Below are positions 1 through 6,490 of a DNA stretch of 8,471 bases, in pieces. Under the pieces are notes generated by a model. That model saw only the letters and a list, made by a program, of their open reading frames with translations. It searched no databases and was not told the DNA's origin. The stretch spans positions 1 to 8,471 of the forward strand of contig DASZZV010000291.1 in assembly GCA_035544835.1 (NCBI GenBank), written 5' to 3'. The stretch's first letter is position 1, and every line of letters begins with the position of its first letter. The translations under genes were made by a program, and so were the position numbers. Origin of the DNA: DASZZV01 sp035544835. Lineage in GTDB: Bacteria > Acidobacteriota > Thermoanaerobaculia > Gp7-AA8.

Positions 1-309
<309 letters not shown>

Positions 310-500
310 TTTTCTGTCTTGAACCCTTCACAGGGCCCAAATTCGAATTCAATCCGTACTCATCAATCAACGTCTGACTGATGTCATTCGGTTACTGCTC
401 TTTACTTCTTGCTGAGGTTCATCAACACCGACAGCTTCCGCCGCCAATGCGACTCCTCAAAGGAATCACGTCGATCTTACTTACCTTACCTTCCTATTCA

Positions 501-514
501 GTTTTCAAAGAACC
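501..514 (-). promoter_or_regulatory. boxA antitermination motif of the rRNA leader
   Basis: The minus strand reads GGTTCTTTGAAAAC, then TGAATAG. This matches the boxA of Bacillus-type rRNA leaders (TGTTCTTTGAAAACT) and resembles the E. coli core TGCTCTTTAACA. It sits about 190 nt upstream of the 16S 5' end, a normal place for the element that loads NusB-NusE (S10) for rRNA antitermination. The orientation agrees with the 16S gene. Confidence 0.75.
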
Positions 515-650
515 GCTTGAAGCTCGTTCAAAAAAATCGACGCGTTTCGTCGGCTTTTCTCAACCCGCTTCGTTATGTACCGGCAAAGAGTTCCAAACCC
601 GAGCACCCTGTGCCCTATTCCAGGCTCGCTTTGTTTCCGGATTTTCGACT

Positions 651-662
651 GCTCAAAGAACT
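651..662 (-). promoter_or_regulatory. second boxA-like motif in rRNA leader
   Basis: The minus strand reads AGTTCTTTGAGC. It shares the nine bases GTTCTTTGA with the clear boxA at 501-514, in the same orientation and about 150 nt further upstream. A third, weaker relative (ACTCTTTGCC) lies on the same strand at 582-591. Whether the upstream copies work as boxA is inference. Confidence 0.35.
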
Positions 663-664
663 TC

Positions 665-684
665 GGGGTCGCTGCAGGGACCCC
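665..684. repeat. GC-rich hairpin in rRNA leader
   Basis: GGGGTC (665-670) and GACCCC (679-684) form a perfect 6-bp stem with an 8-nt loop. It lies just upstream of the second boxA-like motif in the rRNA direction. No T-run follows on the minus strand, so it is not an obvious intrinsic terminator. It may be leader structure or chance. Confidence 0.35.
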
Positions 685-788
685 GCATAACCTCCACCCC
701 CCTCAACGTATTCCAGCTTCGTATCGAATTAGTCAGAAGCCCGGCGAGATCGTTTCCCGGGGGAGTCGGACGAGATCGAAAGGGTGTC

Positions 789-1095
789 GGCGGGCTCTGC
801 CCGCCCTCTGGAGCTTGGCGATTTGTAGACGGCCCGGAGGGCCAGTAAGCGGGTAGCCAGTGGTGAGCAAAGCGAACCACTGGAAGAACGTGAGATCCTA
901 TCTTTTTCGGAGCCCCGGCAGGGGCGTGAGCGAGTCGACCAGAGGTTCGCTAACGGCCCGCTTTCGCCCCTGCCGGGGCTCGCTGAGAACTCAAGCAAAT
1001 ACCTGATTCGGCACATCTTCCAGTGGTTCGCTTCGCTCACCACTGGCTACCGGCTCTGCGGCCCTCCGGGCCGCACCCGGCGGGCGCTGCCCGCC
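789..1095. repeat. Composite mirrored palindromic repeat between rrs leader and ispG
   Basis: Four small palindromes appear on the left and again on the right in mirrored order. The outermost is GGCGGGC-tct-GCCCGCC (789-805), matched by GGCGGGC-gct-GCCCGCC (1079-1095). Next is GGCCCGGAGGGCC (831-843), with its reverse complement at 1060-1072. Then come the CCAGTGGT...ACCACTGG units in 854-886 and 1017-1049, which are inverted copies of each other at 32 of 33 positions. The innermost pair is AGCCCCGGCAGGGGCG (911-926) with its exact reverse complement at 965-980. The centre (about 927-964) is unpaired. No gene is visible inside. The outer left arm carries about 19 extra nt compared with the right. 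Confidence 0.85.
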
Positions 1096-1195
1096 CCTAC
1101 GGCAGGACGTACGGCAGCTCGATCGTTGTGACGAGCCGTCGTGTGAGGCTGGAATCTTTCGACATCGCAATCGTTAAATCGTGGGGAGCAAATCG

Positions 1196-2344
1196 GTGAA
1201 AAGACGAACACGAACAGTGCGGATCGGGACGATCTCGATCGGCGGAGAACACCCCATCGCCGTGCAATCGATGACGGCAACAAAGACGCAAGACATAGCC
1301 GCCACGCTGCGACAGGTGCAGCTGCTCGAAGAGGCAGGTGCCGACGTCATCCGGATCGCCATCGACACATATAAGGATGTCGAAGCGCTGAGGATCATCC
1401 GCGCCGAGACCAAAGCGAACCTGGTTGTCGATCTCCAGGAAAACTACCGCCTCGCCGAGAAGGTCGCGCCCTTCATCCAAAAGCTGCGCTACAACCCCGG
1501 CCACCTCTACCACCTCGAGCGAGAAAAGCCGATCGAGGAGAAGGTGAAGTATCTGGTCGACGTGGCCCGCGCCCACGACTGCGCCATGCGGATCGGCGTG
1601 AACTGCGGTTCGGTCGATCCCGCCAAGATCGAGAAGTATGACAAGAGCGATTCCATCTCACCGATGATCGAGTCGGCCATCGAGCACTGTCAGATGCTCG
1701 ACGCCCTGGGGTTCGATCAATACTGCGTCTCACTCAAAGACTCCGACCCCAACAAAGTCATGGAAGCGAACTTCCGCTTCTCGGAAGCTCGGCCGGAAGT
1801 TCCCCTGCATCTCGGTGTGACCGAGGCGGGACTCCCGCCCGACGGCATCATCAAGACCCGGGTAGCTTTCGAGCAATTGATCAGCCGCGGCATCGGAGAC
1901 ACCATCCGCGTGTCCCTGACCCTTCCTTTCGAACGGAAGGGGGAAGAGATCACAGTCGGACGCCAGATCCTGGCCGACATCGCAGCGGGGCGATTCCGCT
2001 CCGTACCGAAATTCGAGCAGCACGGGCTCAACATCATCTCCTGCCCCTCCTGCTCACGGGTCGAGAACGAAGCGTTCATCGAACTGGCACACTCGGTCCG
2101 CGAAATGACGGAGTACGCTAAGAGTCACGACATCACCATCGCCGTCATGGGATGCCGGGTGAATGGGCCCGGCGAGACCGACGATGCTGATCTCGGCATG
2201 TGGTGCGCGCCCAGCTTCGTGAACCTGAAGAGGGGAACGGAAACTGTCGGACAGTTCAAATATGATGAGATTCTCCCCAGATTACGGTCCGAGCTCGACG
2301 CGCTCATCGCGCGCAAAAGCGGGCTCGCCGAGGTGAACGCTTGA
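1196..2344 (+). CDS. ispG: 4-hydroxy-3-methylbut-2-en-1-yl diphosphate synthase (IspG/GcpE)
   Basis: IspG converts 2-C-methyl-D-erythritol 2,4-cyclodiphosphate to HMBPP, the penultimate step of the MEP isoprenoid pathway, in the cytoplasm with a [4Fe-4S] cluster. The 382-residue product is close to the short bacterial form (E. coli 372) without the extra central domain of plant and chlamydial enzymes. The N-terminal TIM-barrel half carries the typical HPIAVQSMT motif. The C-terminal half holds the cluster ligands: Cys283 and Cys286 in SCPSCSR, Cys320 and Glu327 in MGCRVNGPGE. The GTG at 1196 is chosen because GGGGAG at 1183-1188 sits 7 nt upstream as a Shine-Dalgarno. The in-frame GTG at 1181 would add five residues and would put that site inside the gene. 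The gene overlaps lspA by 4 nt. A weak promoter-like pair (TTGTGA 1126-1131, TGGAAT 1150-1155, spacing 18) lies upstream but is not convincing. Confidence 0.96.
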   Translation: MKRRTRTVRIGTISIGGEHPIAVQSMTATKTQDIAATLRQVQLLEEAGADVIRIAIDTYKDVEALRIIRAETKANLVVDLQENYRLAEKVAPFIQKLRYNPGHLYHLEREKPIEEKVKYLVDVARAHDCAMRIGVNCGSVDPAKIEKYDKSDSISPMIESAIEHCQMLDALGFDQYCVSLKDSDPNKVMEANFRFSEARPEVPLHLGVTEAGLPPDGIIKTRVAFEQLISRGIGDTIRVSLTLPFERKGEEITVGRQILADIAAGRFRSVPKFEQHGLNIISCPSCSRVENEAFIELAHSVREMTEYAKSHDITIAVMGCRVNGPGETDDADLGMWCAPSFVNLKRGTETVGQFKYDEILPRLRSELDALIARKSGLAEVNA

Positions 2345-2853
2345 AACGACTCCAATATGGAGTGGTGTCGCTGGCCATCATCATTTTCGATATGTACACG
2401 AAATGGCTGGTGACCAGAAACTTCGATCTCAATGAATCTCGCCAGGTGATTCCCGACTTCTTCCAGCTCGTGCATGTGCAGAACACCGGCGCGGCATTCG
2501 GAATCGGGGCGAACAGCGCATCGCCGTTCGTTCCCATGCTGCTGAACTTCGGAGCCATCGGCGTCTTTACGATCGTCGCTATCTATTCGTTCCGGTCCGC
2601 CGTCAGCGATCGATTGCTGCAGTTCGGCTTGCACCTGATTCTCGGTGGCGCAATTGGAAATCTGATCGACCGTTTCCGCTTCGGTTCGGTGGTCGACTTT
2701 CTCGACTTCTATGTCACGCTGGGTGGCACGCCTCATCACTGGCCGGCCTTCAACGTCGCCGACTCGGCGATCTGTATCGGAATCGGGCTGCTGTTTCTGG
2801 ACATGCGGCGCAGGCCGGCCGAGACCGAAGCGCAAGCGACGACTGCGGCATAA
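2341..2853 (+). CDS. lspA: Lipoprotein signal peptidase (signal peptidase II)
   Basis: LspA is an inner-membrane aspartyl protease that removes signal peptides from diacylglyceryl-modified prolipoproteins. The 170-residue product has the normal length and four predicted membrane segments (about residues 7-25, 64-84, 91-109 and 137-155). Family motifs are present: D17 in the first helix, NTGAAFG (48-54), GGAIGNLIDR (102-111), VVDFLDF with catalytic Asp119, and FNVADSAI with catalytic Asp141. The start is TTG at 2341, which shares four bases (TTGA) with the ispG stop. GAGGTG inside the ispG end lies 5 nt upstream and is a good Shine-Dalgarno, so translation is probably coupled to ispG. The hydrophilic C-terminal tail is short. 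Downstream, a large inverted repeat separates it from the convergent slipin gene. Confidence 0.95.
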   Translation: MKRLQYGVVSLAIIIFDMYTKWLVTRNFDLNESRQVIPDFFQLVHVQNTGAAFGIGANSASPFVPMLLNFGAIGVFTIVAIYSFRSAVSDRLLQFGLHLILGGAIGNLIDRFRFGSVVDFLDFYVTLGGTPHHWPAFNVADSAICIGIGLLFLDMRRRPAETEAQATTAA

Positions 2854-2864
2854 CGGCGGTTCTT

Positions 2865-2982
2865 GTGTGGCACAGGCACTCCTGCCTGTGTGTCGCGGCC
2901 TCGAGCCGCGACGTTTCTGCGGCAACCAAAAGAGAAGTCGGCCTCGACGGCCGACACACAGGCAAGAGTGCCTGTGCCACAC
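2865..2982. repeat. Inverted palindromic repeat between convergent genes (REPIN-like)
   Basis: Two 31-nt arms (2865-2895 and 2952-2982) are reverse complements with one mismatch. Each arm contains its own palindrome, for example CACAGGCA-ctcc-TGCCTGTG in the left arm (2871-2890). Further in, CGCGGC/GCCGCG (2894-2910) and GTCGGCC/GGCCGAC (2937-2955) form two more small stems. The element fills most of the 147-bp gap between lspA (+) and the slipin gene (-). It could fold on either strand and might act as a two-way terminator, although no T-tract follows. I recall this GTGTGGCACAGGC motif as widely dispersed in acidobacterial and related genomes. That recollection is not a search result. Confidence 0.85.
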
Positions 2983-3000
2983 GAGAGGCAGCGAAACGCC

Positions 3001-3948
3001 CTACACCGGCTCCGGATTTGGCGGGGTGACTAGGGCCGGGCCCCCGGTCGTCAGAGCCTGCTGAGCCAGTGCGGCCGCCCCCATCAGTCCGCCCATCCCC
3101 ATCGACTCGACGGCGCTGCTGGGAACAAGCATGAGGGCGCCCTTCTCCTTCAGTCCCTCGTAGAGCATGTTCATGGCGCGGAGATGGAGGGCGGTCGGAT
3201 TTCCGTGATACGAGAGTGAAGCCTCCTGAAACAGCTTGGCGATCTCGACCTCGGCCTGCCCGAGAATGACGCGGGCCGACTTCTCACGGGAAGCTTGCGC
3301 TTCACGCGACATGGCATCCTGCAGCGAAGCGGGAATCACGACGTCGCGCATCTCCACCGACTGAACGGTGACGCCCCAGGGATTGGAGCGGTGGTCGATC
3401 ATCTTCTGAAGGTCCTCCTCCATTTTCTCGCGGCCTCTGAGCATTTCGGCGAGCGAGGTCCGGCCGATCAGGTCGCGTAATGCGGTCTGCGCAGCCCAGC
3501 TCACTGCCTGCGCGTAGTCCTGAACCTCGAGGGCTGCCTTTTCGGCGTCGTAGACGAGCCAGAAGAGAACGGCGTCGACATTGACGGGAACGGTGTCGGA
3601 GGTGAGGGTCTCCTCCGCTGCAAAGCTCGTGGTAACGATGCGTTGATCGATCCAGGAGGAGACGCTGTCGATGAAAGGAATGACCCAGAAAAGACCAGGG
3701 CCGCGGAGGCCGATGAATCGACCCAGCCTCAGCACGACGCCCTTCTCCCACTGCTTCGCAATCTTCGGCGACTGCGCGAGGATGAGACCGAGCAGGATCG
3801 CTGAGATGATGTAGACCGGGTTCTCGGCGATGACGGTTCCGGTGAGACCGGCCGCGATGGAGAGAATCACGATGAAGATAGCGACGACGTTCAACCTCGG
3901 CGGATCGAACGGCCTCTGGTTGGAATCGGTTTTTCTGGGGAAGGGCAT
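3001..3948 (-). CDS. Slipin / SPFH-domain (stomatin-like) membrane protein
   Basis: This is a prohibitin/stomatin-superfamily (SPFH, band 7) protein that likely forms membrane-bound oligomers in lipid microdomains. Numbered from the chosen start (315 residues), two hydrophobic segments lie at about 19-41 and 45-58. The SPFH core begins near residue 66 with WEKGVVLRLGRF and the GLRGPGLFWVIPFID motif. The sequence VQSVEMRDVVIPASLQDAM and a following charged, probably helical stretch (REAQASREKSARVILGQAEVE style) are characteristic of slipins. A Gly/Ala-rich tail follows. An upstream in-frame ATG at 3954 overlaps the gntR stop as ATGA. However, AAGGAG is only 2 nt from it and 8 nt from the ATG at 3948, so 3948 is preferred. 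Translation is likely coupled to gntR. The NfeD partner gene usual beside slipins is not in the window. The molecular target is unknown. Confidence 0.9.
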   Translation of the reverse strand: MPFPRKTDSNQRPFDPPRLNVVAIFIVILSIAAGLTGTVIAENPVYIISAILLGLILAQSPKIAKQWEKGVVLRLGRFIGLRGPGLFWVIPFIDSVSSWIDQRIVTTSFAAEETLTSDTVPVNVDAVLFWLVYDAEKAALEVQDYAQAVSWAAQTALRDLIGRTSLAEMLRGREKMEEDLQKMIDHRSNPWGVTVQSVEMRDVVIPASLQDAMSREAQASREKSARVILGQAEVEIAKLFQEASLSYHGNPTALHLRAMNMLYEGLKEKGALMLVPSSAVESMGMGGLMGAAALAQQALTTGGPALVTPPNPEPV

Positions 3949-3950
3949 TT

Positions 3951-4337
3951 TCATTTCTCCTTTTGTACGCGCTCGGCGAGGTGTTCGTGCACCTCACTCG
4001 GGGAGTACCCGAGCTGCGCGGCCTGATTGACGAAGTGATCGAACAAAGTACGGAGCTGCGCGTCGCGCTCTCGTTTGCGTGACCTCGGAGCGGGCGTCTC
4101 ACGGATGAAGGTACCGACCCCGCGACGCGTCTCGAGGACGCCGGCGCGCTCGAGCTCGAGGTAGACCTTGGCGACGGTATTGGCGTTCACGCGGATGTCG
4201 ATGGCCAGCTGACGAACGGTCGGAAGGCGGTCGCCATCCTTCAGCCGCCCCGAGGCAATGGCGGCTCGAATACCCCTCTCCAGCTGCGCGTAAAGGGGGA
4301 GAGGATCCGTCGAGTCGACCGTCAGCCAGTGCGACAT
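3951..4337 (-). CDS. GntR-family transcriptional regulator, YtrA type
   Basis: This 128-residue product has an N-terminal winged-helix DNA-binding domain (about 10-79). It shows the standard GntR signature: PLYAQLERGIRAAIASG, GDRLPTVRQLA (35-45), NANTVAKVYLELERAGVLE (51-69) and the wing RRGVGTFI (71-78). The short basic C-terminal part (80-128, probably helical) is too small for a FadR, HutC or MocR effector domain, which fits the YtrA subfamily. YtrA-type members often control membrane-protein or transporter operons. Here the gene lies directly upstream of, and overlaps, a slipin membrane gene. No Shine-Dalgarno precedes the ATG. The predicted promoter places transcription within about 5 nt of the start codon, and a palindromic operator lies over that promoter. 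Autorepression of a gntR-slipin operon is inferred. Confidence 0.92.
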   Translation of the reverse strand: MSHWLTVDSTDPLPLYAQLERGIRAAIASGRLKDGDRLPTVRQLAIDIRVNANTVAKVYLELERAGVLETRRGVGTFIRETPAPRSRKRERDAQLRTLFDHFVNQAAQLGYSPSEVHEHLAERVQKEK

Positions 4338-4353
4338 ATTGTACTAGTACAAT
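4338..4353. promoter_or_regulatory. Palindromic operator candidate for the GntR regulator
   Basis: ATTGTACTAGTACAAT is a perfect 16-bp palindrome with GT...AC half-sites of the kind bound by GntR-family dimers. It begins one base upstream of the gntR start codon and overlaps the -10 hexamer and the expected transcription start. A bound repressor would block RNA polymerase. The motif itself is seen; binding is inferred. Confidence 0.75.
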
Positions 4354-4377
4354 AGGACAATACGAAAGCTTTGTCAA
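4349..4377 (-). promoter_or_regulatory. Sigma70-type promoter of gntR-slipin operon
   Basis: On the minus strand a perfect -35 TTGACA (4377-4372) is followed after exactly 17 nt by a -10 of TATTGT (4354-4349; four of six consensus bases). Transcription would begin near 4342, only about five bases before the gntR ATG at 4337. The mRNA would then be leaderless or nearly so, which matches the missing Shine-Dalgarno. Confidence 0.7.
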
Positions 4378-4475
4378 GTGGCCGGACATTCCGATGTCCG
4401 GCTCGTGGCGCAAGCGGGACCCTCGATTGAATAGGGATCTGCCTGGCGCCGCTGGACATCGGAATGTCCAGCCAC
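4378..4475. repeat. Inverted doublet of palindromes (REPIN-like) between scoB and gntR
   Basis: The left unit GCCGGACAT-tccg-ATGTCCGGC (4381-4402) and the right unit GCTGGACAT-cgga-ATGTCCAGC (4451-4472) are each perfect 9-bp stems with 4-nt loops. Extended to 25 nt (4378-4402 and 4451-4475), the arms are reverse complements with two mismatches. The central 48 nt carries no gene. The element lies 13 nt after the scoB stop and ends exactly where the gntR -35 box begins. It may act as a terminator-like structure for scoB. Confidence 0.85.
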
Positions 4476-4488
4476 CTGGACCGATCGG

Positions 4489-5145
4489 CTAAACCGTTAT
4501 TTCGGGCACGTTGCCCTCTACGATCAGCGTGGGCTCTGTGCGGCTCTGAACATCTTCAATACTCACTCCCGGTGCCAGCTCCATGAGCTGCAGGCCGCGG
4601 GGGGTGATGTCGAGCACGCAGTACTCGGTGATGATCCGGTTGACGCAGGCGACTCCGGTCAGGGGGAGGTTGCACGACTTCAGAATCTTCTTCTCCCCTT
4701 TCTTCGTGACGTGCTCCATGGTCACGATGAGCCGCTTGGCCGAGGCGACGAGATCCATCGCTCCACCCATTCCCTTGACCATGGCTCCGGGAACCATCCA
4801 GTTGGCGATGTCACCCTTTTCCGAAACCTGCATCGCGCCAAGGATCGAGAGGTCGATCTTGCCACCACGAATCATGGCAAAGGACTCGGCGGACGAAAAG
4901 AAGGATGCTCCCGGCAGCACGGTCACGGTCTGCTTGCCGGCGTTGATCAGATCGGGATCGACATCCTCATCGGTCGGGAAAGGTCCGAGCCCGAGGATGC
5001 CGTTCTCGGACTGAAGAGTCACTTCGACGCCGGGCGGAATGTTGTTGGCGACCAGCGTGGGCATACCGATCCCGAGGTTGACGTAGTAGCCGTCTCGGAG
5101 CTCCTGAGCGGCACGGCGAACGATCTGATCACGAGTCAAGGGCAT
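4489..5145 (-). CDS. scoB: 3-oxoacid CoA-transferase subunit B
   Basis: This is the beta subunit of a class I (SCOT/AtoDA-type) CoA-transferase, which moves CoA between succinyl-CoA or acetyl-CoA and acetoacetate or another 3-oxoacid in the cytoplasm. The 218-residue length is typical. It begins LTRDQIVRRAAQELRDGYYVNLGIGMPT and carries the class I signature QSENGILGLGP with catalytic Glu47. Further family blocks are GGKIDLSILGAMQVS, GDIANWMVPG and the GMGGAMDLV loop. The ATG at 5145 is chosen because GGGAG lies 6 nt upstream and homologues start here. An in-frame TTG at 5193 would add 16 atypical residues. A -10-like TAAGAT lies at 5179-5174 on this strand, but no good -35 is seen. The alpha-subunit gene, which usually sits just upstream, is absent. 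The upstream neighbour is a divergent glycosyltransferase gene. Confidence 0.94.
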   Translation of the reverse strand: MPLTRDQIVRRAAQELRDGYYVNLGIGMPTLVANNIPPGVEVTLQSENGILGLGPFPTDEDVDPDLINAGKQTVTVLPGASFFSSAESFAMIRGGKIDLSILGAMQVSEKGDIANWMVPGAMVKGMGGAMDLVASAKRLIVTMEHVTKKGEKKILKSCNLPLTGVACVNRIITEYCVLDITPRGLQLMELAPGVSIEDVQSRTEPTLIVEGNVPEITV

Positions 5146-5220
5146 TTCGAGCTCCCTCGTTGAAGTCGGCGCTATCTTAACCCGCGCAATCAACGAAGCA
5201 GAACGTGAAAGAATGAGAGT

Positions 5221-6477
5221 GTGAGCGCCATCGGTGAGGAGCGGCTACGAGCCAGCACCAAATGGTTCGCAATCGCAGTCATTGCCGGATGCCTCCTGCG
5301 CATCATCCTGGTGGTGACGACCATCGGCACCAATGACGTCGTTTTCAATACCATGTGGGCGCGCCTCATCGAGCGGCATGGAATCGCGCACGCATACGCC
5401 TACAACCAGGATCTGAACCACCCTCCGCTCTCGTTGCTGATTTTCTCGCTGATGAATCGGACATCGAGGCTGCTGCATGTCCGATACACCGACGTTTTCC
5501 GCATGGTGCAGAGTATTGCCGACGTATTCAGTCTCTTCTTCATTGGAGCGATCGCGCGGCGACTCGGCAGGCCCTCGCGAGAGATGGCGCTGTTCTTTTT
5601 TCTCTCGCCGACGGCGATCGCGATCTCGGCCTTTCACTGCAACACTGACTCGACCATGGTCGCGCTCACCTGCCTCGCCGTGCTGCTGCTCATCGGCGAT
5701 CGACCGCTCTGGTCAGGGGTCGTACTCGCCCTCGCGATCGGCATCAAGATCCTGCCAATCTTCCTCCTCCCCTTCTTTCTTCTGCAGTCTCGAAAAAAGG
5801 CTGCTGCACTGGCGGTCGGATTCGGAGCTGCTCTCGGGTTGATCTTCGTGCCGTCGATCGTGATCGGAGGCGCACCGGTCGTTCGAAACATCTTCGGCTA
5901 CTCGGCGTTCGCTGGAAAGTGGGGACTTCCAGCTCTCCTTCTGGTCGTCGAGAAAGCGGTGGCGACTCCGCGGAGCACGGTACTTTACGTGCTGGCCTAT
6001 CTCTACGCGACGCAGGGTAAATTCGTCATTCTCGCTGCAGTGGCGCTGCTGGCAATCCGTTTCAGGCGAATTGTGAGGGAGCGGCCGGACACACGGCGCG
6101 AAGCCGTCGCAACGATCTCTCTGGTGTTTCTCTTCGTGCTCTCGCTGGCGCCGGGTTTCGGAATTCAGTACCTGGTCTGGCCGCTGGCGCTGCTTCCGTT
6201 CCTTCTCGAATGGAAAGAAGCGCTCCTCCTGAACGCCGTCATCTCCGCGTACGTTTTCACGACCTACACGATCTGGTCGAAGGGCTTCCCCTGGTGGTAC
6301 GCGAATTCGATCGCCGCCATTCCACACAAAGAGTGGGTGATCTACCTCGGCTTTCCGACCTGGTGGATCATCATCTGGGCAGCGGCTCGAGGATATGGGC
6401 AGATCTTCCGGCGAACGGGTGAGGCCGCGGAGCCGGGGGTCGATGTGAGCGGCGACGTCGCCGCCCCACTGCGCTAG
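5221..6477 (+). CDS. Polytopic membrane glycosyltransferase, GT-C fold (GT87/DUF2029-like)
   Basis: The 418-residue product is very hydrophobic, with about 10-12 predicted membrane segments, and is clearly an integral membrane protein. After the first segment (about 16-34) an extracytoplasmic loop contains TIGTND with Asp39, followed by NTMWARLI and NHPPL (66-70). This layout is typical of GT-C glycosyltransferases that use polyprenyl-phosphate sugars, especially GT87-like mannosyltransferases, where an early acidic residue is catalytic. Later blocks include AIGIKILPIFLLPFFLL and APGFGIQYLVWPLALLPF. The sugar and acceptor cannot be told from sequence. The start is GTG at 5221 with only a weak upstream GAAAG, so it is less certain than its neighbours. 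plsC follows after 13 nt, which suggests one transcript concerned with envelope or lipid metabolism. A non-transferase polytopic protein is possible but less likely. Confidence 0.82.
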   Translation: MSAIGEERLRASTKWFAIAVIAGCLLRIILVVTTIGTNDVVFNTMWARLIERHGIAHAYAYNQDLNHPPLSLLIFSLMNRTSRLLHVRYTDVFRMVQSIADVFSLFFIGAIARRLGRPSREMALFFFLSPTAIAISAFHCNTDSTMVALTCLAVLLLIGDRPLWSGVVLALAIGIKILPIFLLPFFLLQSRKKAAALAVGFGAALGLIFVPSIVIGGAPVVRNIFGYSAFAGKWGLPALLLVVEKAVATPRSTVLYVLAYLYATQGKFVILAAVALLAIRFRRIVRERPDTRREAVATISLVFLFVLSLAPGFGIQYLVWPLALLPFLLEWKEALLLNAVISAYVFTTYTIWSKGFPWWYANSIAAIPHKEWVIYLGFPTWWIIIWAAARGYGQIFRRTGEAAEPGVDVSGDVAAPLR

Positions 6478-6490
6478 AATCCCCGGCCCA

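Larger units (their letters stand above)
310..788 (-). other. 16S rRNA leader / upstream region, no protein gene
   Basis: This stretch lies directly upstream of the 16S 5' end on the minus strand. The open frames here lack recognisable protein features and overlap on both strands, so I regard it as non-coding. It contains A/T-rich stretches near the 16S start, a clear boxA, two weaker boxA-like motifs and a GC-rich hairpin. I searched the minus strand for a sigma70-type rRNA promoter and found none with both boxes convincing and 16-18 nt spacing. The start of transcription is therefore not located. Confidence 0.75.

Noticed and set aside
389..403. boxA-like TGCTCTTTAC on the plus strand
   Set aside because: It faces opposite to the rRNA transcript and no plus-strand RNA gene follows, so it is most likely chance.
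681..710. Possible rRNA promoter on the minus strand (TTGAGG with TATGCG)
   Set aside because: The spacing is only 11 nt and the -10 is poor. No other pair in the leader was better.
1181..1195. Upstream GTG start for ispG
   Set aside because: The Shine-Dalgarno GGGGAG would be inside the coding sequence. It fits the GTG at 1196 with 7-nt spacing.
2125..3064. Long frames across lspA and the repeat, including ones translating the repeat as WHRHSCLC-like peptides
   Set aside because: They are shadow frames of lspA and ispG or translations of the palindromic repeat, which recur in many genomes as false proteins.
5146..5193. Longer scoB from a TTG at 5193
   Set aside because: The extra 16 residues are not family-like, and the ATG at 5145 has a well placed GGGAG.
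5213..5224. Three-codon mini-ORF ATG AGA GTG TGA overlapping the glycosyltransferase GTG start
   Set aside because: No Shine-Dalgarno and no sign of attenuation features, so it is probably coincidence.
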